Source: Gaetbulibacter_A sp043876815 (lineage in GTDB: Bacteria > Bacteroidota > Bacteroidia > Flavobacteriales > Flavobacteriaceae). Taken from it: a DNA stretch of 64,000 nucleotides. Under the pieces are notes generated by a model that searched no databases, was not told the DNA's origin, and saw nothing but the letters and a program-made list of their open reading frames with translations. Made by a program: the position numbers and the translations under genes. Each line of letters opens with the position of its first letter. Position 1 is the stretch's first letter. Shown in pieces: positions 41,247 through 50,274 of this stretch. The stretch lies in contig NZ_JBAWKA010000003.1 of assembly GCF_043876815.1 (NCBI RefSeq), positions 310,001 through 374,000 on the forward strand, read 5' to 3'.

Positions 41247-42365
41247 TTAAATAATAGTCGATTGCCCTAAATGTATGTTGGTAAAGTTAAGGTTTGTTTC
41301 ATCAGGATTATTGATGAAATCCTCAATGAAATCTCCTACTTTAGTTGTGCTTATATTGTCGTATTTTGTATTTAAATCTGGTGTTGTGATATGCAGTTTT
41401 AATGATTTGCCTACCCCATCGCGTACACGAACGGCCTCATCATCCAGACCAAAATGATCTAACAACATGGCGGCTGATAAAATGGAGGCTATTGGATTGG
41501 CAATACCTTTGTTTGTAGCCGGACTGTACGAACCGTGAACAGGTTCGAACATAGCATGGTCTTTTCCAAGAGATGCTGAAGCGAGAAGCCCTATCGAGCC
41601 GACAATAACACCAGCTTCTTCAGATAGAATATCTCCAAACATGTTTTCGGTAAGTAAGACATCAAATTGTTTTGGATTAATGATGAGTTCCATGGCTGCA
41701 TTATCGATAAACATATAATCGAGTTTTACATCTGGATATTGTGGTGCTATTTCTTGAACCACCCGACGCCAAAGTCGTGAACTTTCCAGCACATTTGCCT
41801 TATCAACCAAAGTTACTTTTTTGCGTCTTGCCTGAGCAGCTTTGAACGCCGGATGTGTGATACGTTCGATTTCCTGGCGCGTATAAGCACAGATATCAGA
41901 AGCTTCATTACCGTCGTCGCTTAATTTTTTTTCTCCGAAATAGATTCCTCCCGTAAGTTCGCGGTATATCAGAATATTGGTGTCTTTAACTTTGCTTTTC
42001 TTTAAAGAAGCCTTGTTTAATAACTCTTCATAAGCGATCACAGGTCGGATATTCGCAAAGAGATCAAGAGCTTTTCGCAATTTTAGTAAGCCTTGTTCCG
42101 GACGCATTTTGGCATTCGGATCAATATCATAGGCTGTAGTTCCGATGGCTCCAAATAAAATAGCATCTGCGTTTTTGCAAATGCTAAGCGTTTCTTCAGG
42201 GAGTGGATCGTTATGTTTATCAATAGCGCTGGCCCCAATCAAACCATATTGAAACGTAAATAAATGATTGAACTCCATAGCAACAGCTTTCAAGACCTTT
42301 ACGGCTTGTGCTGTAACTTCTGGGCCAATACCATCGCCCGGTAAAACGGCAATATTTAGTTTCAT
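41247..42365 (-). CDS. leuB: 3-Isopropylmalate dehydrogenase
   Basis: LeuB oxidatively decarboxylates 3-isopropylmalate with NAD. The 372-residue protein opens LNIAVLPGDGIGPEV and has the leucine-pathway loop (LFANIRPVIAYEEL), YRELTGGIYFGEK, the metal site LTENMFGDILSEEAGVIVGSIG and EPVHGSYSPATNKGIANP. It lies 10 bases after leuA. leuC and leuD are not in the window. Confidence 0.96.
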   Translation of the reverse strand: MKLNIAVLPGDGIGPEVTAQAVKVLKAVAMEFNHLFTFQYGLIGASAIDKHNDPLPEETLSICKNADAILFGAIGTTAYDIDPNAKMRPEQGLLKLRKALDLFANIRPVIAYEELLNKASLKKSKVKDTNILIYRELTGGIYFGEKKLSDDGNEASDICAYTRQEIERITHPAFKAAQARRKKVTLVDKANVLESSRLWRRVVQEIAPQYPDVKLDYMFIDNAAMELIINPKQFDVLLTENMFGDILSEEAGVIVGSIGLLASASLGKDHAMFEPVHGSYSPATNKGIANPIASILSAAMLLDHFGLDDEAVRVRDGVGKSLKLHITTPDLNTKYDNISTTKVGDFIEDFINNPDETNLNFTNIHLGQSTII

Positions 42366-42375
42366 TCGTTTTGTG

Positions 42376-43551
42376 CTATGCGGAAATGATTTCCTTATAC
42401 AATTTACAACTTTCTATGATTTGGTGGATATCATTATCATCAACTTCTTTTTTCTTATCTGCAAAATCTAAAAAGTTTTTATAAACTTCGTCTAATTGAA
42501 GCTTCGTTAATTCATAACCAACATTTTTGGCACGATAGGCCAAGGCGGCTCTACCACTACGTGCAGTAAGCACAATTGCAGAGGCGGTTACGCCAACATC
42601 TTTTGGATCGATGATCTCATATGTTTCACGGTTCTTGATCACCCCATCCTGATGGATACCAGAACTGTGTGCAAAGGCATTAGCCCCTACAATAGCTTTA
42701 TTAGGTTGCGTGTAAATCCCCATACGATCGGAAACCAACTGGCTTATACCATACAACATTTGCGTATTGATATTCGTGTCTAAGTTTAAGTAAGGGTGTT
42801 GTTTTAGGATCATAACAACTTCCTCAAGCGCCGTATTTCCGGCACGCTCGCCTATACCGTTTATGGTACATTCTATTTGACGTGCTCCATTTATTACCCC
42901 TTCAATAGAATTCGCGGTGGCTAAACCTAAATCGTTATGGCAATGGCAGGATAAAATAGCTTTTTCGATGCCTTTTACATTTTCTTTTAGGTATTTTATT
43001 TTCGCTCCGTATTCACTAGGTAAACAATAGCCTGTAGTATCGGGAATATTCAAAACGGTAGCACCTGCTTTTATAGCAGCTTCACATATGCGCGCTAGGT
43101 AGTCATTGTCTGTTCTACCAGCATCCTCCGCATAAAACTCGACATCTTCAACATAGGTTTTAGCAAGGCTTACAGCTTTAACAGCACGTTCTATAATGGC
43201 TTCGCGATTTGATTTGAACTTGTGTGTAATATGTGAATCGGAAGTTCCTATACCCGTATGAATTCTCGGTTTTTTGGCATATTTCAGCGCTTCTGCAGCT
43301 ACTTTTATATCATTTTCTACAGAACGTGTTAAGCCGCAAACCGTAGCGTTTTTAACAATTTTAGAAATTTCTTCTACCGATCTAAAATCACCAGGACTCG
43401 ATACCGGAAAACCAGCTTCAATCACGTCAACTCCCAATATATCTAACTGCTCAGCAATAATAACTTTTTGCTCAGTATTCAGTTTGCAACCGGGTACTTG
43501 CTCACCATCTCGTAAGGTCGTATCAAAAATTTGGACTTTGTTATCAGACAT
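42376..43551 (-). CDS. leuA: 2-Isopropylmalate synthase, short form
   Basis: LeuA condenses 2-ketoisovalerate with acetyl-CoA. The 391-residue product has the catalytic TIM barrel (VQIFDTTLRDGEQVPGCKLN at residues 6-25, CHCHNDLGLATANSIEGV with metal-binding His, GIGERAGNTALEEVV) and the first accessory domain (AFAHSSGIHQDGVIKN). It ends before the C-terminal LeuA dimer domain (about 120 residues) that gives leucine feedback in the 510-residue form. Short forms are usual in this phylum. Citramalate or homocitrate synthase activity cannot be excluded, but the adjacent leuB supports LeuA. Confidence 0.9.
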   Translation of the reverse strand: MSDNKVQIFDTTLRDGEQVPGCKLNTEQKVIIAEQLDILGVDVIEAGFPVSSPGDFRSVEEISKIVKNATVCGLTRSVENDIKVAAEALKYAKKPRIHTGIGTSDSHITHKFKSNREAIIERAVKAVSLAKTYVEDVEFYAEDAGRTDNDYLARICEAAIKAGATVLNIPDTTGYCLPSEYGAKIKYLKENVKGIEKAILSCHCHNDLGLATANSIEGVINGARQIECTINGIGERAGNTALEEVVMILKQHPYLNLDTNINTQMLYGISQLVSDRMGIYTQPNKAIVGANAFAHSSGIHQDGVIKNRETYEIIDPKDVGVTASAIVLTARSGRAALAYRAKNVGYELTKLQLDEVYKNFLDFADKKKEVDDNDIHQIIESCKLYKEIISA

Positions 43552-43699
43552 TTATTAAAATATATTTTCTAATTGTACTACGAATGTATATTTTGGTTTG
43601 GAAAATAGAGAATTCATCGTACATTTATTACGATGTTTAAACTAATATTTTGGAACCTAAAAACCTAATAGTCAAAAACTTAAGGTTTAGATTATAACT

Positions 43700-45250
43700 A
43701 TGACAAGAGATCAAAAAGATAATTTGTTTGTATTGGTAAAGTCCCTCTCGAAGTCTGAAAAGCGTCAATTTAAACTTTATGTCGGAAGATTAGGGGTAAA
43801 TGAGGACTCAAAATTTTTGATGCTATTCAATATTTTAGATAAACTTTCTACTTACGACGAATCAGTAATCATTAAAAAAGGGATTGTAAAAAAGCAGCAA
43901 TTATCGAATCTGAAAGCCCACCTTTACAAACAGATCCTAATCAGTTTACGTTTAAACCCGTCCCATCAAAATATTCGAATTCAAATTCGGGAACAGCTTG
44001 ATTTTGCTACGATATTGTATCATAAAGGCTTGTACAAACAAAGCTTAAAAATATTGGATAAAGCCAAAAGTTTGGCAATCTCCCACGAAGAGAAGAATAT
44101 TGCCTACGAAATTGTCGAGTTGGAAAAGGTTATTGAATCACAATATATCACAAGAAGTTTAAGTAATCGAGCTGATGAATTAACCATACAGGCTAAAGAA
44201 CTGAGCGTTCAAAATGTGTTGACCAGTAAATTATCGAATTTATCGTTGCAGTTGTACGGTTTATTTTTGAAAACCGGCTATGTTAAAAACGATGAAGAGC
44301 ATAGAATAGTCACTAAATATTTTCATGATCGCCTACCTAAATACGATATTAATAACCTGGGATTTCGTGAAAAACTTTGGTTGTACAAATCCTATTTGTG
44401 GTATAGTTTTTTAACGGTAGATTTTTTATCCAGTTATAAATACGCTTCCAAATGGGTGGATTTGTTTTATGAAAATAAAGATATGATCCAGTTGAACCCG
44501 GTGTTTTTCCTGAAAGGGAATCATTATTTGCTTGAAGCTCTTTATTATTTGAGACAGCATGAAAAGTTCAAAGAAAGTCTTGAGCGTTTTGAGAACGTGA
44601 CGCAAAAAAAATGGTTTCATACCGACGATAATGTGGAAGGTTTAGCTTTTCTATACATCTACAACAACAAATTTAATCTCTATTTTATGGAAGGCCGTTT
44701 TAAGGCGGGATTACCATTGATCGATGAGGTTCTGGATCGCTTAAAAATTTATAAAGATCGTATTGACGAGCATCATATTATGGTGTTCTATTACAAAATG
44801 GCCAGTATGTATTTTGGTGCCGGTGAGTTAAAAAAGTGCATTCAGTATTTGGATAAGATCATCAGTAATAAAAGCCTTCAAATGCGAGAGGATTTATTGT
44901 GTTTTTCAAGGATTTTGAACTTGGTAGCGCATTACGAGGCAGGATTGGATTATAATCTCGATGTATTGATTAGAAGTACCTATAAGTTTTTAATTAAAAT
45001 GGAGGATCTGCACGAGGTTCAGAAGGAAATCATTAAATTTTTACGTGGCTTGGGGGATATTTATCCGCATGAAGTTCCAGCGGCCTTCACCAGACTTCAT
45101 AAAAAATTAAAAGAATTTGAGAATGACCCTTATGAAAGTCGGGCGTTCTTGTATCTCGACATTATTTCATGGTTGGAATCGAAGATTGAAAACAGGCCTA
45201 TCGCAGAAATTATCCGGGGGAAATTTGAGGCCAATCAGTTAGAAAAATAA
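43700..45250 (+). CDS. Helical repeat protein of unknown function
   Basis: I do not recognise a named function. The product has 516 residues, no signal peptide and no membrane segment, and is nearly all alpha helix with many Leu, Lys and Tyr. Several stretches look like TPR helices (ILYHKGLYKQSLKILDKAKSLA near residue 115; MASMYFGAGELKKCIQYLDKIIS near 370). The N-terminus (LVKSLSKSEKRQFKLYVGRL) is conserved in homologous flavobacterial proteins as I remember them. It stands alone between the divergent leuA and the met block. Confidence 0.75.
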   Translation: MTRDQKDNLFVLVKSLSKSEKRQFKLYVGRLGVNEDSKFLMLFNILDKLSTYDESVIIKKGIVKKQQLSNLKAHLYKQILISLRLNPSHQNIRIQIREQLDFATILYHKGLYKQSLKILDKAKSLAISHEEKNIAYEIVELEKVIESQYITRSLSNRADELTIQAKELSVQNVLTSKLSNLSLQLYGLFLKTGYVKNDEEHRIVTKYFHDRLPKYDINNLGFREKLWLYKSYLWYSFLTVDFLSSYKYASKWVDLFYENKDMIQLNPVFFLKGNHYLLEALYYLRQHEKFKESLERFENVTQKKWFHTDDNVEGLAFLYIYNNKFNLYFMEGRFKAGLPLIDEVLDRLKIYKDRIDEHHIMVFYYKMASMYFGAGELKKCIQYLDKIISNKSLQMREDLLCFSRILNLVAHYEAGLDYNLDVLIRSTYKFLIKMEDLHEVQKEIIKFLRGLGDIYPHEVPAAFTRLHKKLKEFENDPYESRAFLYLDIISWLESKIENRPIAEIIRGKFEANQLEK

Positions 45251-45267
45251 AAATAACCTCTAAAAAA

Positions 45268-45300
45268 TTTGGATATTCCATTTTTCTAATTGAATATTTG
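45268..45300 (+). promoter_or_regulatory. Candidate promoter of the met operon
   Basis: TTTG at 45268-45271 and AATATTTG at 45293-45300 (one mismatch to TAnnTTTG) lie 21 bases apart. The start of transcription would be near 45306, about 25 bases before the SAM-I riboswitch. Confidence 0.45.
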
Positions 45301-45331
45301 TACTCACAAAGTTCAAAAAACGTATTGAAAT

Positions 45332-45434
45332 GTTATCAAGAAAGGCAGAGGGAATAGACCCGTTGAAGCCTTAGCAACCCTTTACCTGTAAAGAAGGTGC
45401 TACATTCTACTAAATGAAAATTTAGATAGATAAC
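45332..45434 (+). promoter_or_regulatory. SAM-I (S-box) riboswitch before metY
   Basis: The conserved core is plain: gttatcaagaaaggcagagg, then gacccgttgaagccttagca and acc, then gaaggtgctac. P1 closes with gttatc (45332-45337) and gataac (45429-45434). It is followed by gagttacttttagtaat, which can compete with P1. No strong terminator with a long T run follows, so control of translation or a weak terminator is possible. It regulates metY and the genes behind it. Confidence 0.93.
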
Positions 45435-45552
45435 TAACGAGTTACTTTTAGTAATTTATTACATTTTCTTTTTAACATTTTTCTATGAAGTACGCTTAAG
45501 GGCGCATTTTGGCTTTAGGTTTAATTATTTTAAAACTAAAAAACTTAGAAAA

Positions 45553-46830
45553 ATGAGTACACAAAAATTAGCAACCCATGCATTACATGCTGGACACGAT
45601 GTAAAAGCCACTTGGGGCACAAGAGCAGTTCCGATTTATCAAACCACCTCGTATGTGTTTAATGATTCCGATCATGCGGCCAATTTATTTTCACTACAAG
45701 AATTAGGCTTTATTTACACCCGTTTAAACAATCCAACAAATCAGATATTACAAGAGCGTTTAGCCGCGTTGGAAGGTGGTGTTGGTGCTGTGGTTTTTGC
45801 TTCCGGAACGGCAGCGATCGCGACAGGCTTTTTGACTTTATTAAAGTCCGGCGACCATATCGTAGCGTCTAGTAGTTTATATGGTGGAACTTATAATTTG
45901 CTTAAAGTAACCTTGCCACGTTTAGGTATCACAACAACGTTTGTAGACGCCGATAATCCGGATAATTTTGCGGCAGCTGTTCAGGTTAATACACGAGCCT
46001 TTTTTGTAGAATCCTTAGGAAACCCAAAACTGGATGTTTTGGATCTGGAAGCGATTGGAAAACACTCGAAAGCCGCGGGAGTGCCTTTTATAGTTGATAA
46101 TACCGTGGCGACCCCAGCCCTGTTAAACCCTATAAAGTACGGGGCGAATATTGTGATACACTCTCTAACCAAATATATAGGAGGACAAGGAAATTCCCTT
46201 GGAGGGGTTATTATTGATGCCGGAACTTTTAAGTGGGACAATGGTAAATTCCCTGAGTTTACGGAACCCTCGCCAGGTTATCATGGTTTGAAATATTATG
46301 AAACGTTAGGAGCTCCGGCTTATACTTTTAAATTAATTTTGGAAGGCTTACGAGATTTTGGTGGTGCATTAAGTCCAACCAACGCCTTTAATATTATTCA
46401 GGGCTTAGAAACCTTGCCCTTAAGAATAAAGAAACATAGCGAAAATGCACTAGATTTGGCACTGTGGTTAGAAAAGCAGGATGCCGTAGCCTGGGTTAAT
46501 TATCCCGGATTAGCTTCCAGTAAATATAAAGCGCTTTCTGATAAATATTTGCCAAACGGACAGAGTGGTATCATAACCTTCGGTGCGAAGAAGGGTTTTG
46601 AAGCGGCAAAAGCAATTGCTGACAATACCAAATTATTCTCTCTATTGGCGAATATAGGAGACACAAAATCTTTAATTATTCATCCGGCAAGCACAACACA
46701 CCAACAGCTTACCGAAGAAGAGCAGGCTTCAGCCGGTGTTACCAGTGATCTAATTCGCTTGTCTGTTGGAATTGAAGATCTGGATGATTTAAAAAGTGAT
46801 TTAACTGAAGCTTTTAAAACGATAAAATAG
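45553..46830 (+). CDS. metY: O-acetylhomoserine sulfhydrylase (aminocarboxypropyltransferase)
   Basis: MetY makes homocysteine from O-acetylhomoserine and sulfide with PLP. The 425-residue protein has IYQTTSYVFNDSDHAANLF near the N-terminus, ASGTAAIATGFLTLL, VDNTVATPALLNPI and the PLP lysine in VIHSLTKYIGGQGNSLGGVI (about residue 208). The length above 420 and the SYVFND.DHAA segment favour MetY over MetB or MetC. It lies behind the SAM-I riboswitch and 6 bases before the metX-thrA fusion, which supplies the substrate. Confidence 0.94.
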   Translation: MSTQKLATHALHAGHDVKATWGTRAVPIYQTTSYVFNDSDHAANLFSLQELGFIYTRLNNPTNQILQERLAALEGGVGAVVFASGTAAIATGFLTLLKSGDHIVASSSLYGGTYNLLKVTLPRLGITTTFVDADNPDNFAAAVQVNTRAFFVESLGNPKLDVLDLEAIGKHSKAAGVPFIVDNTVATPALLNPIKYGANIVIHSLTKYIGGQGNSLGGVIIDAGTFKWDNGKFPEFTEPSPGYHGLKYYETLGAPAYTFKLILEGLRDFGGALSPTNAFNIIQGLETLPLRIKKHSENALDLALWLEKQDAVAWVNYPGLASSKYKALSDKYLPNGQSGIITFGAKKGFEAAKAIADNTKLFSLLANIGDTKSLIIHPASTTHQQLTEEEQASAGVTSDLIRLSVGIEDLDDLKSDLTEAFKTIK

Positions 46831-46836
46831 AACCCC

Positions 46837-49800
46837 TTGAATTCAAAACTGAAACATACCAGAATTACTAATTTTACTACTGAAAGTGGTGTCCTATACC
46901 CTGAAATTCCTTTGAGCTACCAAGTTTTCGGTAAGGCGTTGGGTAAGGCTCCTGTGGTGCTGGTAAACCATGCCTTAACGGGAAATAGTAACGTGGCCGG
47001 AGAGGATGGCTGGTGGAATGATCTTGTGGGTGACGATAAGGTTATCGATACGAAACTTTACACGGTATTGGCCTTTAATATTCCCGGAAATGGGTATGAT
47101 GGTTTTGTGATCGAGAATTACAAAGATTTTGTAGCCAGAGATGTAGCCCGGATTTTTTTACAGGGTTTAACGACCTTAAAAATTGAACAAGTTTTTGCTA
47201 TAATTGGTGGTTCTTTGGGCGGTGGTCTGGCCTGGGAAATGGCTGTTCTGAAACCCGATGTGGCCAAACATTTGGTAACCGTGGCCACAGATTGGAAGGC
47301 TACTGACTGGTTGATTGCCAACTGTCAGATTCAAGAACAGTTTTTATTGAATTCGAAAAACCCGGTACATGATGCCCGTATGCATGCCATGCTGTGTTAT
47401 CGAACTCCGGAATCTTTTAAAGCACGTTTTCAGCGTAGTAAAAATGAAGATCTGGAGATATTTAATGTGGAAAGCTGGTTGCTTCATCATGGTAAAAAGT
47501 TGCAGGAACGTTTTCAGTTATCTGCCTACAAATTGATGAATCAGCTATTGAAGACCATAGATGTGACCAAGGGAAGACCCGAGGCTTTCAACGTTTTAGA
47601 TAATATTGAAGCCAATATTCATATCGTGGGTGTCGATTCTGATCTGTTTTTTACGGCTGAAGAAAATCGGCAAACACATAAACAATTGGCAGTGTCGCAT
47701 GCGAATGTTACTTACAATGAAATTCATTCGGTGCACGGTCATGACGCCTTTTTAATGGAATACGAACAATTAGAGAAGATTATCGAAGGCATTTTTGTGC
47801 CTGATTCAAAAAAGAAAAAAATGAAAGTGATTAAGTTTGGCGGGACGTCTCTTGCGAATGGTGAAGGTTTGGAAAAAGTGATTTCCATAGTAGAAGCAAA
47901 AGTGAAGGTCGGGGAAAAAATAACCCTCGTGGTTTCCGCCAGAGGAAATGCCACGGATGCGCTTGAGTCTATATTAGATAAGGCATATTTGGGCAAAGAT
48001 TATAAAGCCGATTTTGAAACTTTTAAAGCCTATCAATCGGAACCGCTACCATCTGTGGATTTTGAAGCCGAATTTTCAACATTAGAAAAACTGTTTGAAG
48101 GCGTGAGTTTATTGCGCGATTACAGTAAAAAAACCAAGGATGAGATTTTAGCACATGGTGAATTACTAGCCGTTAAAATGGTATCTGGGTTACTGAATGA
48201 GCGTGGTATTAAAGCACAGCCTACAGACGCTAGAAAACTAATAAAAACGGATGGCAGTTTTGGAAATGCGCAGCCTATTGCACAACTGTCCAAGGACAAT
48301 ATCAAGCAGTATTTTAAAACTATTTTAACCGATACCGTGCCCGTAGTTACTGGTTTTATTGCATCCAATGCGAATAATGAAACAACTACTTTGGGCCGTA
48401 ACGGTAGCAATTATACAGCTGCATTACTAGCCAATTATCTCGATGCCGAAGAATTGCAAAATTATACCCATGTAAATGGTATTTATACGGCTAATCCTGA
48501 CCTTGTTGAGGATGCCCAAAAGATCAGGGAACTTTCGTTTAGTGAAGCCAATGAGTTGGCCAACTTTGGAACCACCGTTCTGCATGCTAAAACGATTATT
48601 CCGTTGGTTGAAAAAAACATCAATCTTCGAATTTTGAACACCTTCAATCCTGAGGATGAAGGTACTTTAATCACTGCAAAACCGAATTCTAAGGAAGTTA
48701 CATCCTTATCTGTTTTGGAGAATGTATCCCTAATAAACCTCGAAGGTCGCGGTTTGCTGGGGAAAAGTGGTGTTGATGCCCGTATTTTTGGAGCTTTAGC
48801 AAATAAGGATATTAGTGTGAGTATCATTTCGCAAGGGTCTTCTGAACGTGGGATAGGTCTGGTTATTAACGCCGACCAGGCAACTCAGGCTGTGATTGCT
48901 CTTGAACGTGAATTTGAACGTGATTTTTATTCTCAGGACGTGAATAACATTCATGTTGTTGACGATGTTTCGGTAATTTCCATTGTGGGAATTGCTTTAA
49001 GTTCTTTCCACAAACCATTTAACGCTTTGATCAAAAACCAAATCACACCTTTATTGTTTAATAATACAGTTACAGGAAAAAATGTGAGTTTGGTGGTTAA
49101 AAAACAGCAGCTTCATAAAGCCATGAATGTGATTCACGGAGAGGTTTTTGGGATCTCAAAGAAGATCAATATTGCTATCTTCGGTCACGGTTTGGTGGGT
49201 GGCGCGCTTATCGATCAGATATTAAAGTCGAAGGATGATATTGAGAAGCGTAAAGGCATTTATTTAAATGTTTTTGCGATTTCAAATTCGAAAAAATTAA
49301 TATTAAATAAAAAAGGGGCTACAGTAAACTGGAAGTCAGAAATACAAAATACGACCACGGAAAGTTCGATTGAAGCGATCATTGATTTTGCTAATACGCA
49401 TCATTTAGAGAATTTAATTGCGGTGGATAATACTTCAAGCAGCGATTTCCATAAGAATTATGTGCCTCTTGTAGAAGCCGGATTCGATCTCGTATCGTCT
49501 AATAAAATAGCGAATACCATTTCACATGATTTTTATACTACACTTCGCAGTCATTTGAAAGAACACAATAAGGAATATCTGTATGAAACCACAGTAGGGG
49601 CGGGTTTACCATTAATTGACACCATTAAATTATTGCATGAATCCGGGGAGAATATTACCCGAATTCGTGGGGTGTTTTCAGGAACTTTGAGTTATTTATT
49701 TAACCATTTTTCAGTAAAGGATAAACCTTTTAGTACTATTGTACAGGAAACTATAGATAAAGGATTTACAGAGCCCGACCCGCGCGAGGATTTTTCAGGG

Positions 49801-50238
49801 AATGATGTCGCTAGAAAATTATTGATTTTGGCCAGAGAATTGGATCTACGAAATGAGTTTGAGGATGTGTCTATTCAAAATTTAATTCCCAAGGAATATC
49901 AGGATATTTCGGTAGAAGACTTTTTGGGGCAGTTGAATGTTCTTGATGACGGATTCCAAACCCTTAAAGAAGAGCAAGCTGACGGTCATGTATTGCGGTA
50001 CGTAGGCGATTTATTTGGAGATCTATCTCAGGATAAAGGTCAGTTGGAAGTAAAATTGGTTTCTGTGCCTGAAGATAGTACCTTGGGCCATGTTAAAGGT
50101 AGTGATGCTATCTTTGAGATATTTACCGAAAGTTATGGAGAGCAACCCATTGTAATTCAGGGTGCCGGTGCCGGTGCTGAGGTAACGGCAAGAGGCGTTT
50201 TTGGTGATATTTTGAGATTATCCAAACATATAAATTAG
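46837..50238 (+). CDS. Fused homoserine O-acetyltransferase-aspartokinase-homoserine dehydrogenase
   Basis: One 1133-residue frame holds three activities. Residues 1-320 are MetX-like alpha/beta hydrolase: LVNHALTGNSNVAGEDGWW, nucleophile Ser126 in IGGSLGGGLAWE, Asp in VGVDSDLFF and His in HSVHGHDAFL. Residue 329 begins MKVIKFGGTSLANGEG, the normal start of aspartokinase; ACT domains cover about 640-770. Residues from about 777 are homoserine dehydrogenase (INIAIFGHGLVGGALIDQIL, ETTVGAGLPLIDTI, GVFSGTLSYLFN). The start is TTG at 46837, 6 bases after metY; no earlier ATG fits. The junction is an A-rich tract just before the internal ATG at 47821, which could allow separate initiation or slippage. 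The protein would carry out aspartate phosphorylation, homoserine formation and its acetylation. Confidence 0.9.
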   Translation: MNSKLKHTRITNFTTESGVLYPEIPLSYQVFGKALGKAPVVLVNHALTGNSNVAGEDGWWNDLVGDDKVIDTKLYTVLAFNIPGNGYDGFVIENYKDFVARDVARIFLQGLTTLKIEQVFAIIGGSLGGGLAWEMAVLKPDVAKHLVTVATDWKATDWLIANCQIQEQFLLNSKNPVHDARMHAMLCYRTPESFKARFQRSKNEDLEIFNVESWLLHHGKKLQERFQLSAYKLMNQLLKTIDVTKGRPEAFNVLDNIEANIHIVGVDSDLFFTAEENRQTHKQLAVSHANVTYNEIHSVHGHDAFLMEYEQLEKIIEGIFVPDSKKKKMKVIKFGGTSLANGEGLEKVISIVEAKVKVGEKITLVVSARGNATDALESILDKAYLGKDYKADFETFKAYQSEPLPSVDFEAEFSTLEKLFEGVSLLRDYSKKTKDEILAHGELLAVKMVSGLLNERGIKAQPTDARKLIKTDGSFGNAQPIAQLSKDNIKQYFKTILTDTVPVVTGFIASNANNETTTLGRNGSNYTAALLANYLDAEELQNYTHVNGIYTANPDLVEDAQKIRELSFSEANELANFGTTVLHAKTIIPLVEKNINLRILNTFNPEDEGTLITAKPNSKEVTSLSVLENVSLINLEGRGLLGKSGVDARIFGALANKDISVSIISQGSSERGIGLVINADQATQAVIALEREFERDFYSQDVNNIHVVDDVSVISIVGIALSSFHKPFNALIKNQITPLLFNNTVTGKNVSLVVKKQQLHKAMNVIHGEVFGISKKINIAIFGHGLVGGALIDQILKSKDDIEKRKGIYLNVFAISNSKKLILNKKGATVNWKSEIQNTTTESSIEAIIDFANTHHLENLIAVDNTSSSDFHKNYVPLVEAGFDLVSSNKIANTISHDFYTTLRSHLKEHNKEYLYETTVGAGLPLIDTIKLLHESGENITRIRGVFSGTLSYLFNHFSVKDKPFSTIVQETIDKGFTEPDPREDFSGNDVARKLLILARELDLRNEFEDVSIQNLIPKEYQDISVEDFLGQLNVLDDGFQTLKEEQADGHVLRYVGDLFGDLSQDKGQLEVKLVSVPEDSTLGHVKGSDAIFEIFTESYGEQPIVIQGAGAGAEVTARGVFGDILRLSKHIN

Positions 50239-50274
50239 TTGAAAAAAGCGTAGTGAGCAGCTTAAAATAAGTTT

